Position numbers and translations under genes: made by a program. A model generated the notes under the pieces. That model was not told where the DNA came from, made no database searches, and saw only the letters and a list, made by a program, of their open reading frames with translations. Shown here one piece after another: positions 9,287-17,477 of a stretch of 64,000 bases of DNA. The DNA comes from Merdimmobilis hominis (lineage in GTDB: Bacteria; Bacillota; Clostridia; Oscillospirales; Ruminococcaceae). The stretch lies in NCBI RefSeq assembly GCF_900104615.1, contig NZ_LT629939.1, positions 1,400,738 to 1,464,737 of the forward strand, given 5' to 3'. Positions within the stretch are counted from its first letter, which is position 1, and each line of letters begins with the position of its first letter.

Positions 9287-10468
9287 ATGGCAATCAGAGA
9301 GAGATTATCGGGCAACGAGGCGGTCTCCTATGCCATCCGGCAGGTAAACCCCGATGTTATGCCCGCATTCCCCATCACCCCTTCCACCGAGATTCCACAG
9401 TTTATCTCCCAGTATGTCGCCAACGGCCAGATCGACACCATCTTTGTCCCCGTTGAGTCGGAGCACAGCGCAATGTCCGCTTCCATCGGCTCCGAGGCCG
9501 CCGGCGCCAGAACCATCACCGCCACCTCTTCCTGTGGTTTGGCCCTGATGTGGGAGATGCTGTATGTGGCCGCTTCCTGCCGCCTGCCCATCGTGCTGGC
9601 TTGCATCAACCGCGCCCTGTCCGGCCCCATCAACATCAACAACGACCATTCCGACTCCATGGGCGCCCGGGATGCCGGCTGGATCCAGATCTATGCTGAG
9701 AACGCCCAGGAGGCCTACGACAACTACATCATGAGCTTCCGCATCGGTGAGCACAAAGACGTTCTGCTGCCGGTTATGGCCTGCCAGGACGGCTTTATCA
9801 CCAGCCACGCTGTGGACAACATCACCCTGTTGGAGGATGAGAAGGTCAAGGCGTTTGTCGGCGAGTACAAGCCGGAGAAATGCCTCCTGAACCCCGCCGA
9901 GGCCCTGTCTGTCGGCCCCTACGACACCGTCCATTACTACATGGAGCATAAAAAACAGCAGGCTGTCGCCATGCACAACGCCAAGAAGGTCATCCTGGAC
10001 GTCGCCAAGGAATACGAGGAGCTGACCGGCCGCAAATACGGCTTCATCGAGAAGTACAAGATGGAAGATGCCGAGTATGCCATGGTCATCATCGGCTCCT
10101 CTGCCGGCACTGCTAAGGACGCTGTGGATGAGCTCAGAGCCCAGGGCGTCAAAGCCGGCCTGATCAAAGTCCGCGTGTACCGCCCCTTCCCCGGCGAGGA
10201 GATCGCCGCCGCCCTGAAGAACGTCAAGGCTGTGGCTATCATGGACAAGGCGGAGAGCTTCTCCGACATCGGCGGCCCCTTGGGCGCTGACGTCCGCGCT
10301 TCTATGTTCGGCGTCTGCAACAATGTGAAGGCCATCAACTTTGTCTACGGCCTGGGCGGCCGCGACGTGAAGGTGGACGACATCAAGTGCGCCTTCGGCA
10401 AGCTGGAAGAGGTTGTCAAAACCGATGCAATCCCCACAGGTTACCAGTACCTGGGAGTAAGAGAATAA
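9287..10468 (+). CDS. porA: 2-oxoacid:ferredoxin oxidoreductase, alpha subunit
   Basis: A 393-residue alpha subunit. The N-terminal pyrimidine-binding domain has GNEAVSYAIRQVNPDV, AFPITPSTEI and VESEHSAMSASIGSEAAGAR, including the Glu that activates TPP. The TSSCGLALM segment and the C-terminal transketolase-like domain (VIIGSSAGTAKDAVDEL, then IKVRVYRPFP) complete the fold. Together with the beta subunit it forms the TPP active site. It lies in the middle of the operon, 13 bases before porB, with GGAGG in both gaps. The PITPSTEI form also occurs in 2-oxoisovalerate enzymes, so the substrate may be pyruvate or branched-chain 2-oxoacids from amino-acid fermentation. Confidence 0.95.
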   Translation: MAIRERLSGNEAVSYAIRQVNPDVMPAFPITPSTEIPQFISQYVANGQIDTIFVPVESEHSAMSASIGSEAAGARTITATSSCGLALMWEMLYVAASCRLPIVLACINRALSGPININNDHSDSMGARDAGWIQIYAENAQEAYDNYIMSFRIGEHKDVLLPVMACQDGFITSHAVDNITLLEDEKVKAFVGEYKPEKCLLNPAEALSVGPYDTVHYYMEHKKQQAVAMHNAKKVILDVAKEYEELTGRKYGFIEKYKMEDAEYAMVIIGSSAGTAKDAVDELRAQGVKAGLIKVRVYRPFPGEEIAAALKNVKAVAIMDKAESFSDIGGPLGADVRASMFGVCNNVKAINFVYGLGGRDVKVDDIKCAFGKLEEVVKTDAIPTGYQYLGVRE

Positions 10469-10481
10469 GGAGGCGACAGGC

Positions 10482-11420
10482 ATGGCTTACAACTTTAAAG
10501 AAGAGATGAGCAAACCCGAGCGTCTGTCGGGCGGCCACAGATTGTGTGCCGGCTGCGGCGCCGGTATCGCCGTAAGAGGTGTGCTTCGTGCGCTGGACGC
10601 CGATGAAAAAGCGGTTATCACCAGCGCCACCGGATGCCTGGAGGTATCCACCTGCATGTATCCCTATACCTCTTGGAACGATTCCTTTATCCACGCGGCG
10701 TTTGAGAACTCCGGCGCCACCTGCAGCGGTGTGGAATCCGCCTACCGCGCGCTGACCCAGAGAGGCAAGCTGAACGAGAAATATAAATTCATCGCCTTCG
10801 GCGGCGACGGCGGCACCTACGACATCGGCTTCCAGTCCCTGTCCGGCGCCATGGAGCGCGGCCACGATATGGTGTATGTCTGCTACGACAACGAAGCATA
10901 CATGAACACCGGTATCCAGAGAGCCTCCTCCACCCCCAAATATGCCGAGACCACCACTTCTGCCGTGGGCAAATGCAGCCCTGGTAAGGCTCAGTCCCGC
11001 AAAGACCTGGCTGCGGTGATCGCCGCCCACGACATCCCCTATGTGGCCCAGACCACCTTTATCGGCAACTTCAAAGACCTGCATGAGAAGGCTTACAAGG
11101 CCATCCACACCCCTGGTGCGGCTTTCCTGAACGTCATGGCTCCCTGCCCCAGAGGTTGGAGATACCCCTCTGAGGACATGATGACCGTCTGCAAGATGGC
11201 TGTAGAGACCTGCTTCTGGCCTCTGTTTGAGGTGGAGAACGGCGTTTGGAAGCTGTCCTACCGTCCCAAGAACAAGCTGCCCATCGAGGAGTTCCTGAAG
11301 CTCCAGGGCCGGTTCAGACACCTGTTCAAACCCGGCAACGAAGCTCTGATCGCCGAGATCCAGAAGGATGTTGACGAGAAGTGGGCCCAGCTGCTGAAAA
11401 AATGCGGCGAAGAGCTGTAA
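10482..11420 (+). CDS. porB: 2-oxoacid:ferredoxin oxidoreductase, beta (TPP-binding) subunit
   Basis: A 312-residue beta subunit with GGHRLCAGCGAG, SATGCLEV and the TPP diphosphate/Mg motif FGGDGGTYDIGFQSLSGAM...YDNEAYMNTG. Conserved cysteines for the proximal [4Fe-4S] cluster are present (CAGC, TGCLE and a later CPRGW Cys). Its start has GGAGG 7-8 bases upstream. Last gene of the operon, followed by a strong terminator. In a strict anaerobe this enzyme feeds reduced ferredoxin to hydrogenase or Rnf and acetyl-CoA to fermentation. Confidence 0.95.
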   Translation: MAYNFKEEMSKPERLSGGHRLCAGCGAGIAVRGVLRALDADEKAVITSATGCLEVSTCMYPYTSWNDSFIHAAFENSGATCSGVESAYRALTQRGKLNEKYKFIAFGGDGGTYDIGFQSLSGAMERGHDMVYVCYDNEAYMNTGIQRASSTPKYAETTTSAVGKCSPGKAQSRKDLAAVIAAHDIPYVAQTTFIGNFKDLHEKAYKAIHTPGAAFLNVMAPCPRGWRYPSEDMMTVCKMAVETCFWPLFEVENGVWKLSYRPKNKLPIEEFLKLQGRFRHLFKPGNEALIAEIQKDVDEKWAQLLKKCGEEL

Positions 11421-11460
11421 CTGCAAATAGGATACTACCCAACCGTTTCCCAATGGAGAA

Positions 11461-11490
11461 AAAGGGCCAGGCTTTTGCCTGGCCCTTTTG
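11461..11490 (+). terminator. por operon terminator
   Basis: Twelve-bp perfect stem (11461-11472 with 11477-11488), TTTT loop, short T run. Confidence 0.85.
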
Positions 11491-11524
11491 TTCTATTATG
11501 GGGAAACGCTGATTGGGGGGATAG

Positions 11525-11555
11525 AAAGAGCCCGGCAACAATTGCCGGGCTCTTT
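11525..11555 (-). terminator. hsp20 terminator
   Basis: Fourteen-bp perfect stem (11525-11538 with 11542-11555) directly after the hsp20 stop on the minus strand. The TTTCTTGTT that follows on the plus strand suggests it may work in both directions. Confidence 0.75.
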
Positions 11556-11559
11556 CTTG

Positions 11560-12006
11560 TTAGCCTTCGATGGAAATGTACTGGCTGGATTCGATGGCCT
11601 TGGGCTGTTTCTTGGGGACAGACAGCTTCAAGATGCCGTCCTCAAATTTGGCGCGGATCTCTTCTTGGGAGATGCCGTCCCCCACATAGAAGGTGCGGCA
11701 GCACTGGCCGGTGTAACGCTCTTGACGGATGTAACGGCCTTCTTTGTCGGTCTCATCTTTATCAAGACCCTTGGATGCGCTGATGGTTAGGTAACCATTT
11801 TTCAGCTGGGCCTGAATGTCCTCTTTCTTAAAACCAGGCAGGTCGATGGCCAGCTCATAGCTGGAATCGGTCTCCCGTACATCGGTTTTCATCAAGTTCT
11901 TGGCGTGTTTGCCATACAGAGGGTTGCGTTCCCCAAAAAAGGTTTTTTCAATGGGGGATTCAAACCAATCATCAAACAAGTTTTCTCCAAAGATGCTAGG
12001 CAACAT
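11560..12006 (-). CDS. Small heat-shock protein Hsp20 (alpha-crystallin)
   Basis: A 148-residue holdase chaperone. An N-terminal FDDWFESP region precedes the alpha-crystallin domain (about 40-135), recognised by MKTDVRETDSSYELAIDLPGFKKEDI, NGYLTISA and the closing GILKLSVPKK, which carries the conserved G-x-L-x-V pattern. The C-terminal tail ends SSQYISIEG with the IxI motif used for oligomer assembly. AGGAGG precedes the ATG at 12006. Control by HrcA is indicated by the upstream CIRCE element overlapping the promoter. Confidence 0.95.
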   Translation of the reverse strand: MLPSIFGENLFDDWFESPIEKTFFGERNPLYGKHAKNLMKTDVRETDSSYELAIDLPGFKKEDIQAQLKNGYLTISASKGLDKDETDKEGRYIRQERYTGQCCRTFYVGDGISQEEIRAKFEDGILKLSVPKKQPKAIESSQYISIEG

Positions 12007-12083
12007 ACTTCATTCCTCCTATTCACGATGGATATTGCCTGCCAGGGGGGACCTTTCTGGGCCCCTTTCCTTGGTACGCCTTT

Positions 12084-12112
12084 AGAATACCACCGGGATT
12101 TAGCACTGTCAA
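12084..12112 (-). promoter_or_regulatory. hsp20 promoter
   Basis: On the minus strand TTGACA (12107-12112) and TATTCT (12084-12089) are 17 bases apart. The -35 hexamer is embedded in the CIRCE element. Confidence 0.75.
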
Positions 12113-12126
12113 CACTAGAGTGCTAA
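12100..12126. promoter_or_regulatory. CIRCE operator for HrcA
   Basis: TTAGCACTG-N9-GAGTGCTAA matches the CIRCE consensus TTAGCACTC-N9-GAGTGCTAA at 17 of 18 arm positions. It overlaps the -35 of hsp20, so HrcA binding should block RNA polymerase, with release on heat or unfolding stress. Confidence 0.93.
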
Positions 12127-12192
12127 AATTAACATTTTCCTCAAAAATTGTTTTCATTTCATGCAATAAGAGACAAGAGGGCCTAGGCGCAG

Positions 12193-12226
12193 CAAAAGGG
12201 CACCCGTAGAAACGGGTGCCCTTTTG
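12193..12226 (-). terminator. Terminator at the end of the cobalamin cluster
   Basis: Fifteen-bp perfect stem (12193-12207 with 12212-12226) and a 4-nt loop, 5 bases past the hydrolase stop on the minus strand. Confidence 0.85.
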
Positions 12227-12230
12227 CCTT

Positions 12231-12944
12231 TTAGACTACTGGCTCTATATGACGTGACAGCCAATCCCGATAGACGGCCAGCTGCTGGGGGGTGTGGAAA
12301 AAGTGCTCCCCGCCTTCCAGAACCTGCAAATCGCAGGAGAACCGCCGGGCAAAGGCATGCACCACCTCCGGCTCGCTTAGGGTATCCTGGGAGCTGCACA
12401 GGATGGCAGTCGGGGCATCCCACTGGTCGATGGGATGGCCCTTTACATAACAGTAATAGTCCCAATACAGGGTTTGGCCCATAGGGGTGGGAATTTCCCC
12501 CTCTGCTTCCAGCTGCTGGGGGGTGACCTGGAACCAGCCCATCATATTCCCGATGAGCCGCTCCATATCCACCACTGGGGAAAGGAACAGGGCCTGCTCC
12601 AAGGGGAATCCCCGGCAGGCGAGGAGGCCGAAATATGCTCCTAAGCTGCACCCGAATAGCCGGATGTGGGAGGCCAGGGTTTGGGCGTAGGCCATGACCT
12701 GAACCAGTTCCGGGACACAGGTCTGCGCCTTACATAGGGCGGGATGGCCTTGGCGGTCCCCATGCTCCGGGAGGTCGAAACTGAGAACCCGGTAGCCTTT
12801 GGGCACTGCCTCCCGGGCCAGCAGGGCGATGACCTCATCCCCTTTGTGGGAGCCGCTGCCGTGGACCGCCACAATCAGCTGGCTGGAGGGGGCACCCCAC
12901 AGGAGGGCGGGGATTTCCCCGATAAAAATAGGGGTTGTGTCCAT
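12231..12944 (-). CDS. Alpha/beta hydrolase at the end of the cobalamin operon
   Basis: With the ATG at 12944 (AAAGGAGG about 8 bases upstream) the protein is 237 residues. The fold is shown by VAVHGSGSHKGDE (oxyanion loop), FDLPEHGDRQ, the nucleophile elbow GCSLG (S100), an acid near D187 (SSQDTLS) and the catalytic H214 (GGEHFF). The substrate is unknown. It starts 55 bases after cbiET with no terminator between and shares the final terminator, so it is cotranscribed. A role in precursor or lower-ligand metabolism is possible, but simple hitch-hiking cannot be excluded. Confidence 0.88.
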   Translation of the reverse strand: MDTTPIFIGEIPALLWGAPSSQLIVAVHGSGSHKGDEVIALLAREAVPKGYRVLSFDLPEHGDRQGHPALCKAQTCVPELVQVMAYAQTLASHIRLFGCSLGAYFGLLACRGFPLEQALFLSPVVDMERLIGNMMGWFQVTPQQLEAEGEIPTPMGQTLYWDYYCYVKGHPIDQWDAPTAILCSSQDTLSEPEVVHAFARRFSCDLQVLEGGEHFFHTPQQLAVYRDWLSRHIEPVV

Positions 12945-12999
12945 AAAATATCCTCCTTTCGAGGACAAAGAAAGGCAGGGATTCCCCCGCCAGGTGGAA

Positions 13000-14220
13000 T
13001 TACCAAGAGGGTTCCTCCCCACCTGCTGCCAGCAGGAAAATGGGGTTCTGCGCCATCAAAAGATGGCTGCTGCCCAGGAGTTTGGCCCGGCTCACCCCGA
13101 TTTGGACCCACTCTGCGCCGGATAAGCCCAGCCGGGTGAGGAGGGTTGTTCCCTGGGCGAGGGTCTCCAGAGTCACAGCGCTGATTGCCACCCGGCACCG
13201 GGGGTTTTTTTCAAGCACAGCCTCCAGAATCCCTTGCAGCTCCCCTTTGGAGCCGCCTACAAACACCGCGTCAGGCGGGGGGAGGGGTTTCAAAGAACCC
13301 GGCGCCCGGCCAGGAACCACTTCCAGGTTGTAAGCGCCGAAGCGCTCCCGGTTGGCGGCGATCAGCTCCAGGGCGGCGGGATTTTCCTCTATAGCGTAGA
13401 TCCTGCCCCAGTGGGCGGCAAGGGACATTTCTACCGAAACCGACCCGGTGCCCGCCCCCACGTCGTAGGCGACGCTGTGGGGGGAAAGGCGCAGCTTGGA
13501 GAGGATAACCGCCCGCACCTCCGCCTTGGTCATGGGGACTTCTCCCCGCAGAAAGGCGCTGTCGGGGATGCCAAAAGAGCCAAATTCCCGCCGGAAGGAC
13601 GGTTTTTGCCGCCGGGCGAGGAGGGCGCTTAAAGAGGGGAACGGCCGATGGGCGATCTCTTTGGCTGTGGCGGTGACCACTTCTTCTTCCGGGTAAGAGA
13701 GGTTGGAGGCCACCGTCACTAGGGTGTCCCCCAGGCCCGCCCGGCAGAACTCCCCGCAGATGGCGCCGGGGGTCCACTTCCCCCCAGTGAGGTAAAAAAC
13801 CGATGGATGGTTGAGCAGCGGGGCGAGGACGTCTGTATCCACCCCATGGGCGCTGACCAGGCAAAATTCCTGCCAGGGAATCCCCAGCCGGGCCGCGAGG
13901 GCCTGCACCGTGGAGATGCCGGGAAGCACCTCTACTGGGATGCCGTGCTCCTCCAACAAGGGGAGGAGCTGCCGCGCACCGCTGTAAAAGCCGGTGTCGC
14001 CGCTGTAGGCCACCACTGCCCGGCGGCATCCGGGGTGGCTTTGGAGGAAGGAGAGAATCTCCCCTGAGGCATAGGTAGCGACCCGCTCCCCGCAGAAGCC
14101 GGGGATGCTATCCAGCACTCGCCTGGCCCCCAGAAGGACATCCGCTTCCCCCAGGGCGGCTTGGGCTTTGGTGGTCAGGGAGCCATTCCCCATGCCGACG
14201 CCCAACAGTGTTACTTTCAT
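13000..14220 (-). CDS. cbiET: Bifunctional cobalt-precorrin-7 C5-methyltransferase / C15-methyltransferase-decarboxylase CbiET
   Basis: The 406-residue fusion joins two steps of the anaerobic corrin pathway. Residues 1 to about 200 form the CbiE tetrapyrrole methylase (VTLLGVGMGNGSLT start, VAYSGDTGFYSGA active-site loop). Residues about 215-400 form CbiT, a class I SAM methyltransferase/decarboxylase (SVAYDVGAGTGSVSVEMSL, AIEENPAALELIAANRERF). The arrangement equals aerobic CobL. It lies 12 bases after cbiH. The C-terminal domain ends with RAKLLGSSHLLMAQNP as in other CbiT/CobL proteins. Confidence 0.95.
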   Translation of the reverse strand: MKVTLLGVGMGNGSLTTKAQAALGEADVLLGARRVLDSIPGFCGERVATYASGEILSFLQSHPGCRRAVVAYSGDTGFYSGARQLLPLLEEHGIPVEVLPGISTVQALAARLGIPWQEFCLVSAHGVDTDVLAPLLNHPSVFYLTGGKWTPGAICGEFCRAGLGDTLVTVASNLSYPEEEVVTATAKEIAHRPFPSLSALLARRQKPSFRREFGSFGIPDSAFLRGEVPMTKAEVRAVILSKLRLSPHSVAYDVGAGTGSVSVEMSLAAHWGRIYAIEENPAALELIAANRERFGAYNLEVVPGRAPGSLKPLPPPDAVFVGGSKGELQGILEAVLEKNPRCRVAISAVTLETLAQGTTLLTRLGLSGAEWVQIGVSRAKLLGSSHLLMAQNPIFLLAAGGEEPSW

Positions 14221-14232
14221 AAAGTTCCCCCC

Positions 14233-14970
14233 TTACTGGTTCATCCCGTAGCCACGGGGGGTGACCAGCCGATCCCCCACCCGGCGGGTGGAGCTGTTGC
14301 CGATGAACACGGTGGTGAACATGTCCAGGTTGTCCGTCTCCCGCAGCTCCCCAAGGGTGAGGATGGCCGATTCCTCCCCTGCCCGGCCGATGTTCCGGGC
14401 CCAGCCGCAGAGCCGGTCGCCGGGGAGGACCTCCAGCAGGGCGTCGCAGGCGATTTTCAAATGGTCAGGGCGGGACTTGCTCACCGGGTTGTATAAGCAG
14501 AGGACAAAATCCCCCTGGGCAGCCAGCCGCAGCCGCTTTAAGATCAGTTCCCAGGGGGTGAGCCGGTCGCTGAGGGAGATCACCGCAAAATCGTGGGTCA
14601 AGGGTGCGCCCAGCAAGGCGGCCCCGCTGGTGGCGGCGGTCACTCCGGGGAGGATTTCCACTTCCACCTGGGGGAATTCCTCCGCCAGTTCCAGGATGGG
14701 GCTAGCCATCCCGTAGACGCCAGGATCCCCGCTGCATACCATGGCCACCCGGCGGCCTTGGCCGGCGGCCTCCAAAGCAGCCCGACACCGGGCGATCTCC
14801 TGGGTCATGGGGGTAGAAAGCAGCTCCTTATCTGGATAATACTCCCGGATCAGGTCGATGTAGCCGGTGTAGCCGCAGATCAGATCCGCTTCCCCCAGGG
14901 CTTCCTGTGCCTGGGCGGTCAGTCCCTGGGGGCCGCCCGGGCCGAGGCCAACTACGGTCAGCTGTTTCAT
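14233..14970 (-). CDS. cbiH: Cobalt-precorrin-3B C17-methyltransferase CbiH
   Basis: A 245-residue SAM-dependent tetrapyrrole methylase that performs ring contraction and C17 methylation (CbiH/CobJ). Family marks: LTVVGLGPGGPQGLT, the VAMVCSGDPGVYGMASP loop, EILPGVTAATSGAALLGAPLTHDFAVISLSD and LCLYNPVSKSRP. The ATG at 14970 is preferred because GGAGG lies 9 bases upstream; a TTG at 14979 is too close to it. It is flanked by cbiG and cbiET in the same direction with gaps of 15 and 12 bases. Confidence 0.95.
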   Translation of the reverse strand: MKQLTVVGLGPGGPQGLTAQAQEALGEADLICGYTGYIDLIREYYPDKELLSTPMTQEIARCRAALEAAGQGRRVAMVCSGDPGVYGMASPILELAEEFPQVEVEILPGVTAATSGAALLGAPLTHDFAVISLSDRLTPWELILKRLRLAAQGDFVLCLYNPVSKSRPDHLKIACDALLEVLPGDRLCGWARNIGRAGEESAILTLGELRETDNLDMFTTVFIGNSSTRRVGDRLVTPRGYGMNQ

Positions 14971-14985
14971 GGGGATCAACCTCCT

Positions 14986-16002
14986 TTAGGTGTTAGTTGT
15001 CGAAAAATCCACTTGATAGGGAGCTGCGGCCAGCGCCACGGTGACGCCGTCCCCTACCTGTTTGGGGAGGAGGAGCCGCCCGCCGCTTCCCTGGACAGCG
15101 CTGCGCTCGCAGACGTTGTCCACCCCCACTGTGGCCTCCACAAAGGGGGAAGGGGTGAAGCTGCCAGGGGTTCCCATAAGTTCCCCGGCGGTATAGGTGA
15201 GAAAGGGGAGGCCCAGTTTATGGCAAAGGGCGAGAAGGCCCGGTTCCCCGGCTTTTCGGTCGATGGAGGCGATCTTCCCCAGCGCTTGGGGGCAGAGGTT
15301 TGCCGCCTGGAAGGCAGACCGCAGAGATCGCTCCAAGATTTCCTGGACAATGCCCCGGCGGCAGCCCATTCCGGCACACACAATGGGGGGGATGAGCTGG
15401 AGGGCGTCCGGGAAAGGGCAGGGATGGATGCCCAGATAGAGGTCGCACGGTTCTTCCTCCCCAACCAGGAGGAGCCCAGCAGGCAGGGCTCCGGCCACCG
15501 GGAATTCACTGAATACCCGGACGGTTTCCCCATCCAGTAGCTTGCCGGAGACCCGTTTGATGGCCTCGGCATTGCGCAGAGCCAGCCCCTGGGATTTGGC
15601 CCAGGTATCCACGGCAAACAGGCCGTGGAGGTCGGTGGCGGTGGTGATCACCGCCGTGGCCCCCAAAAGGGCCCCGATCTGGCGGGCCAGGCTGTTGGCC
15701 CCGCCAATGTGGCCGGACAGGAGGGGAATGACAAACCGCCCCAGCTCATCTACACAGAGGACGGCGGGGTCGGTGGTTTTGCTCTTTAGATGGGGGGCGA
15801 TGGCCCGAACCGCGATGGCCGCCGCCCCGATGTAGATGAGACCGTCGGCATCGGTAAACCAGGCTGCCGTCCAAGAGTGGAGGTCGGCCCCCGCCTTGGT
15901 GGAACTGGCGGCCACCTGGTGGCCTTGGGCGGTGAGAAGGCGGCAAAGCCGCTCCCCCAGCTGCTTGCCAGTTGCGGTGAAGGAGAGGATGGCCAGCTTC
16001 AT
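14986..16002 (-). CDS. cbiG: Cobalt-precorrin-5A hydrolase CbiG
   Basis: The 338-residue protein opens the delta-lactone of cobalt-precorrin-5A with release of acetaldehyde, a step unique to the anaerobic route. The N-terminal domain (AILSFTATGKQLGERL, then GLIYIGAAAIAVRAIAPHLKSKTTDPAVLCVDELGRFVIPLLSGHIGGANSLA) is diagnostic. A middle domain and the C-terminal CobE-like domain (CAGMGCRRGIVQEILE...LCPQALGKIASIDRKAGEPGL) follow. Its ATG overlaps the cbiF stop region by 4 bases, so translation is coupled. Confidence 0.95.
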   Translation of the reverse strand: MKLAILSFTATGKQLGERLCRLLTAQGHQVAASSTKAGADLHSWTAAWFTDADGLIYIGAAAIAVRAIAPHLKSKTTDPAVLCVDELGRFVIPLLSGHIGGANSLARQIGALLGATAVITTATDLHGLFAVDTWAKSQGLALRNAEAIKRVSGKLLDGETVRVFSEFPVAGALPAGLLLVGEEEPCDLYLGIHPCPFPDALQLIPPIVCAGMGCRRGIVQEILERSLRSAFQAANLCPQALGKIASIDRKAGEPGLLALCHKLGLPFLTYTAGELMGTPGSFTPSPFVEATVGVDNVCERSAVQGSGGRLLLPKQVGDGVTVALAAAPYQVDFSTTNT

Positions 16003-16766
16003 GCCTCTGCCCCGTCCTTTCCTTGGCGGTAGCCGGTGGTGAAGGTGGGGTCATAGAGCCGGGAGCGGTCGTAACTTCCCTCCAAAAAACGGCCCACCAG
16101 GATGAGGGCAGTCCGGTCGACGCCGTTTTCCTGAGCGGTTTTTGCCAAGCTGGAGACCTGGCAGCGCAGGACTTTTTCCTCCGGCCAGGTGGCCTTATAG
16201 ACGATGGCCGCCGGGGTGTCAGGGGCATAGCCCCCCTCCATCAGCTGGGCCTGGAGCCCCTCCAGCAGGCCGGCGCTCAAAAACACCACCATGGTGCTGC
16301 CGTGGGCTGCCAGGGCGGCGATGGATTCCCGCTCCGGCACTGGGGTGCGCCCCGCCATCCGGGTGATGATGACGCTCTGGCTCACACCGGGGAGGGTGTA
16401 CTCTGCCCCCAAGGCTGCCGCCGCCCCGCAGAAGCTGGAAACCCCCGGGCAGACTGCCCAGGGGATGCCAAGGGCATCCAAGGCGTCCATCTGTTCCCGG
16501 ATGGCCCCATAGAGGCAGGGATCTCCGGTGTGGAGGCGGACGGCGGTTTTGCCCTCCCTTTCCGCTTGTTGAAGGATCGAAAGGACCTCCTCCAAAGTCA
16601 TTTTGGCGCTGTTGTACAGGGAGCACCCCGGCCGGGTCAGCTCCAGAAGTTCTGGGTTGATTAGGCTCCCGGCATAGACAACCACGTCGGCCTCGCCCAA
16701 GAGCCTAGCCCCCCGCAGGGTGATTAAGTCGGCGGCGCCGCTGCCCGCCCCTACAAAATGGACCAT
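15999..16766 (-). CDS. cbiF: Cobalt-precorrin-4 C11-methyltransferase CbiF
   Basis: A 255-residue tetrapyrrole methylase (CbiF/CobM). VHFVGAGSGAADLITLRGARLL, VVYAGSLINPELL, HTGDPCLYGAIREQMD and the PGVSSFCGAAAALGAEYTLPGVSQSVIITRMAGRTPVPE segment are diagnostic of the C11 enzyme. The ATG at 16766 has AAAGGAGTG upstream at good spacing; the frame stays open further upstream into cbiL but without a site. It overlaps cbiG by 4 bases. Confidence 0.95.
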   Translation of the reverse strand: MVHFVGAGSGAADLITLRGARLLGEADVVVYAGSLINPELLELTRPGCSLYNSAKMTLEEVLSILQQAEREGKTAVRLHTGDPCLYGAIREQMDALDALGIPWAVCPGVSSFCGAAAALGAEYTLPGVSQSVIITRMAGRTPVPERESIAALAAHGSTMVVFLSAGLLEGLQAQLMEGGYAPDTPAAIVYKATWPEEKVLRCQVSSLAKTAQENGVDRTALILVGRFLEGSYDRSRLYDPTFTTGYRQGKDGAEA

Positions 16767-16771
16767 CGCTG

Positions 16772-17458
16772 TCACTCCTTTACCAAGATGGTGGTAAAAT
16801 ACCCAGGGTTTTCCCGGATGTCGTCCAAATTTTCGTAAATGGCCTGGCTGGGGAGGCCGCAATCGGCCACTAGAACTGATTTTTCATAGAGCCCGGCCTG
16901 GCGCAGAGCCTCCTGGACCCGGGGGAGCTGCCGGCCGCTTTTCATCAGCACAAACCGGCCCGGCTGGGTCAGCTGTTCCTCCATCCCCTCCTTGCCGGCG
17001 GGGAGGATGTGCAGAGGCTGGTTCATGGTGGTGAGGGGGAACCTGGCGGCGGCTGCAGCTGCGCAGAAGCTGGGCACCCCAGGGATGACCTTCACCTCAT
17101 AGTCCCCAGCCAGAAGCTCCATCAGGTAGGAAAAGGTGGCGTAGATGGAGGCATCCCCCAGGTTGAGCATGGCCACATCCAGACCCTGGTCCAGCTTTTG
17201 GGCGACCAGCCCCGCCAGATGCCGGTGATTTTCTGTGAGGGCTTTGGGGTCGGTGGTCATCAAAAAATCCAAGGGGAGGATTTCCTTGTCTGAGAGGTCC
17301 GCCGCCCCCTGGGCGATGGAAAGAGCTAGCATGTGTTCCCCTTTGGTGCGGGGCACCGCCAGCACCGGGCAGCGGAGGATGGCCTTTTGGGCGGCCAGGG
17401 TGAGGAGTTCAGGGTCACCGGGGCCAACGCTGACCCCCCAGAAAACGCCTTTGTTCAT
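16772..17458 (-). CDS. cbiL: Cobalt-precorrin-2 C20-methyltransferase CbiL
   Basis: A 228-residue member (CbiL/CobI) of the tetrapyrrole methylases. It has GVFWGVSVGPGDPELLTLAAQKAI at the N-terminus, DVAMLNLGDASIYATFSYL in the active-site loop and VIPGVPSFCAAAAAARFPLT. The ATG at 17458 has AAGGAGG 10 bases upstream; the open frame before it lacks a ribosome site. It is transcribed between cbiD and cbiF with short gaps. Confidence 0.94.
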   Translation of the reverse strand: MNKGVFWGVSVGPGDPELLTLAAQKAILRCPVLAVPRTKGEHMLALSIAQGAADLSDKEILPLDFLMTTDPKALTENHRHLAGLVAQKLDQGLDVAMLNLGDASIYATFSYLMELLAGDYEVKVIPGVPSFCAAAAAARFPLTTMNQPLHILPAGKEGMEEQLTQPGRFVLMKSGRQLPRVQEALRQAGLYEKSVLVADCGLPSQAIYENLDDIRENPGYFTTILVKE

Positions 17459-17477
17459 GGGCGGATGCCCTCCTTTG

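Noticed and set aside
9305..11453. Two long antisense frames over porA and porB
   Set aside because: Same GC-bias shadow; the forward frames are clear enzymes with ribosome sites.
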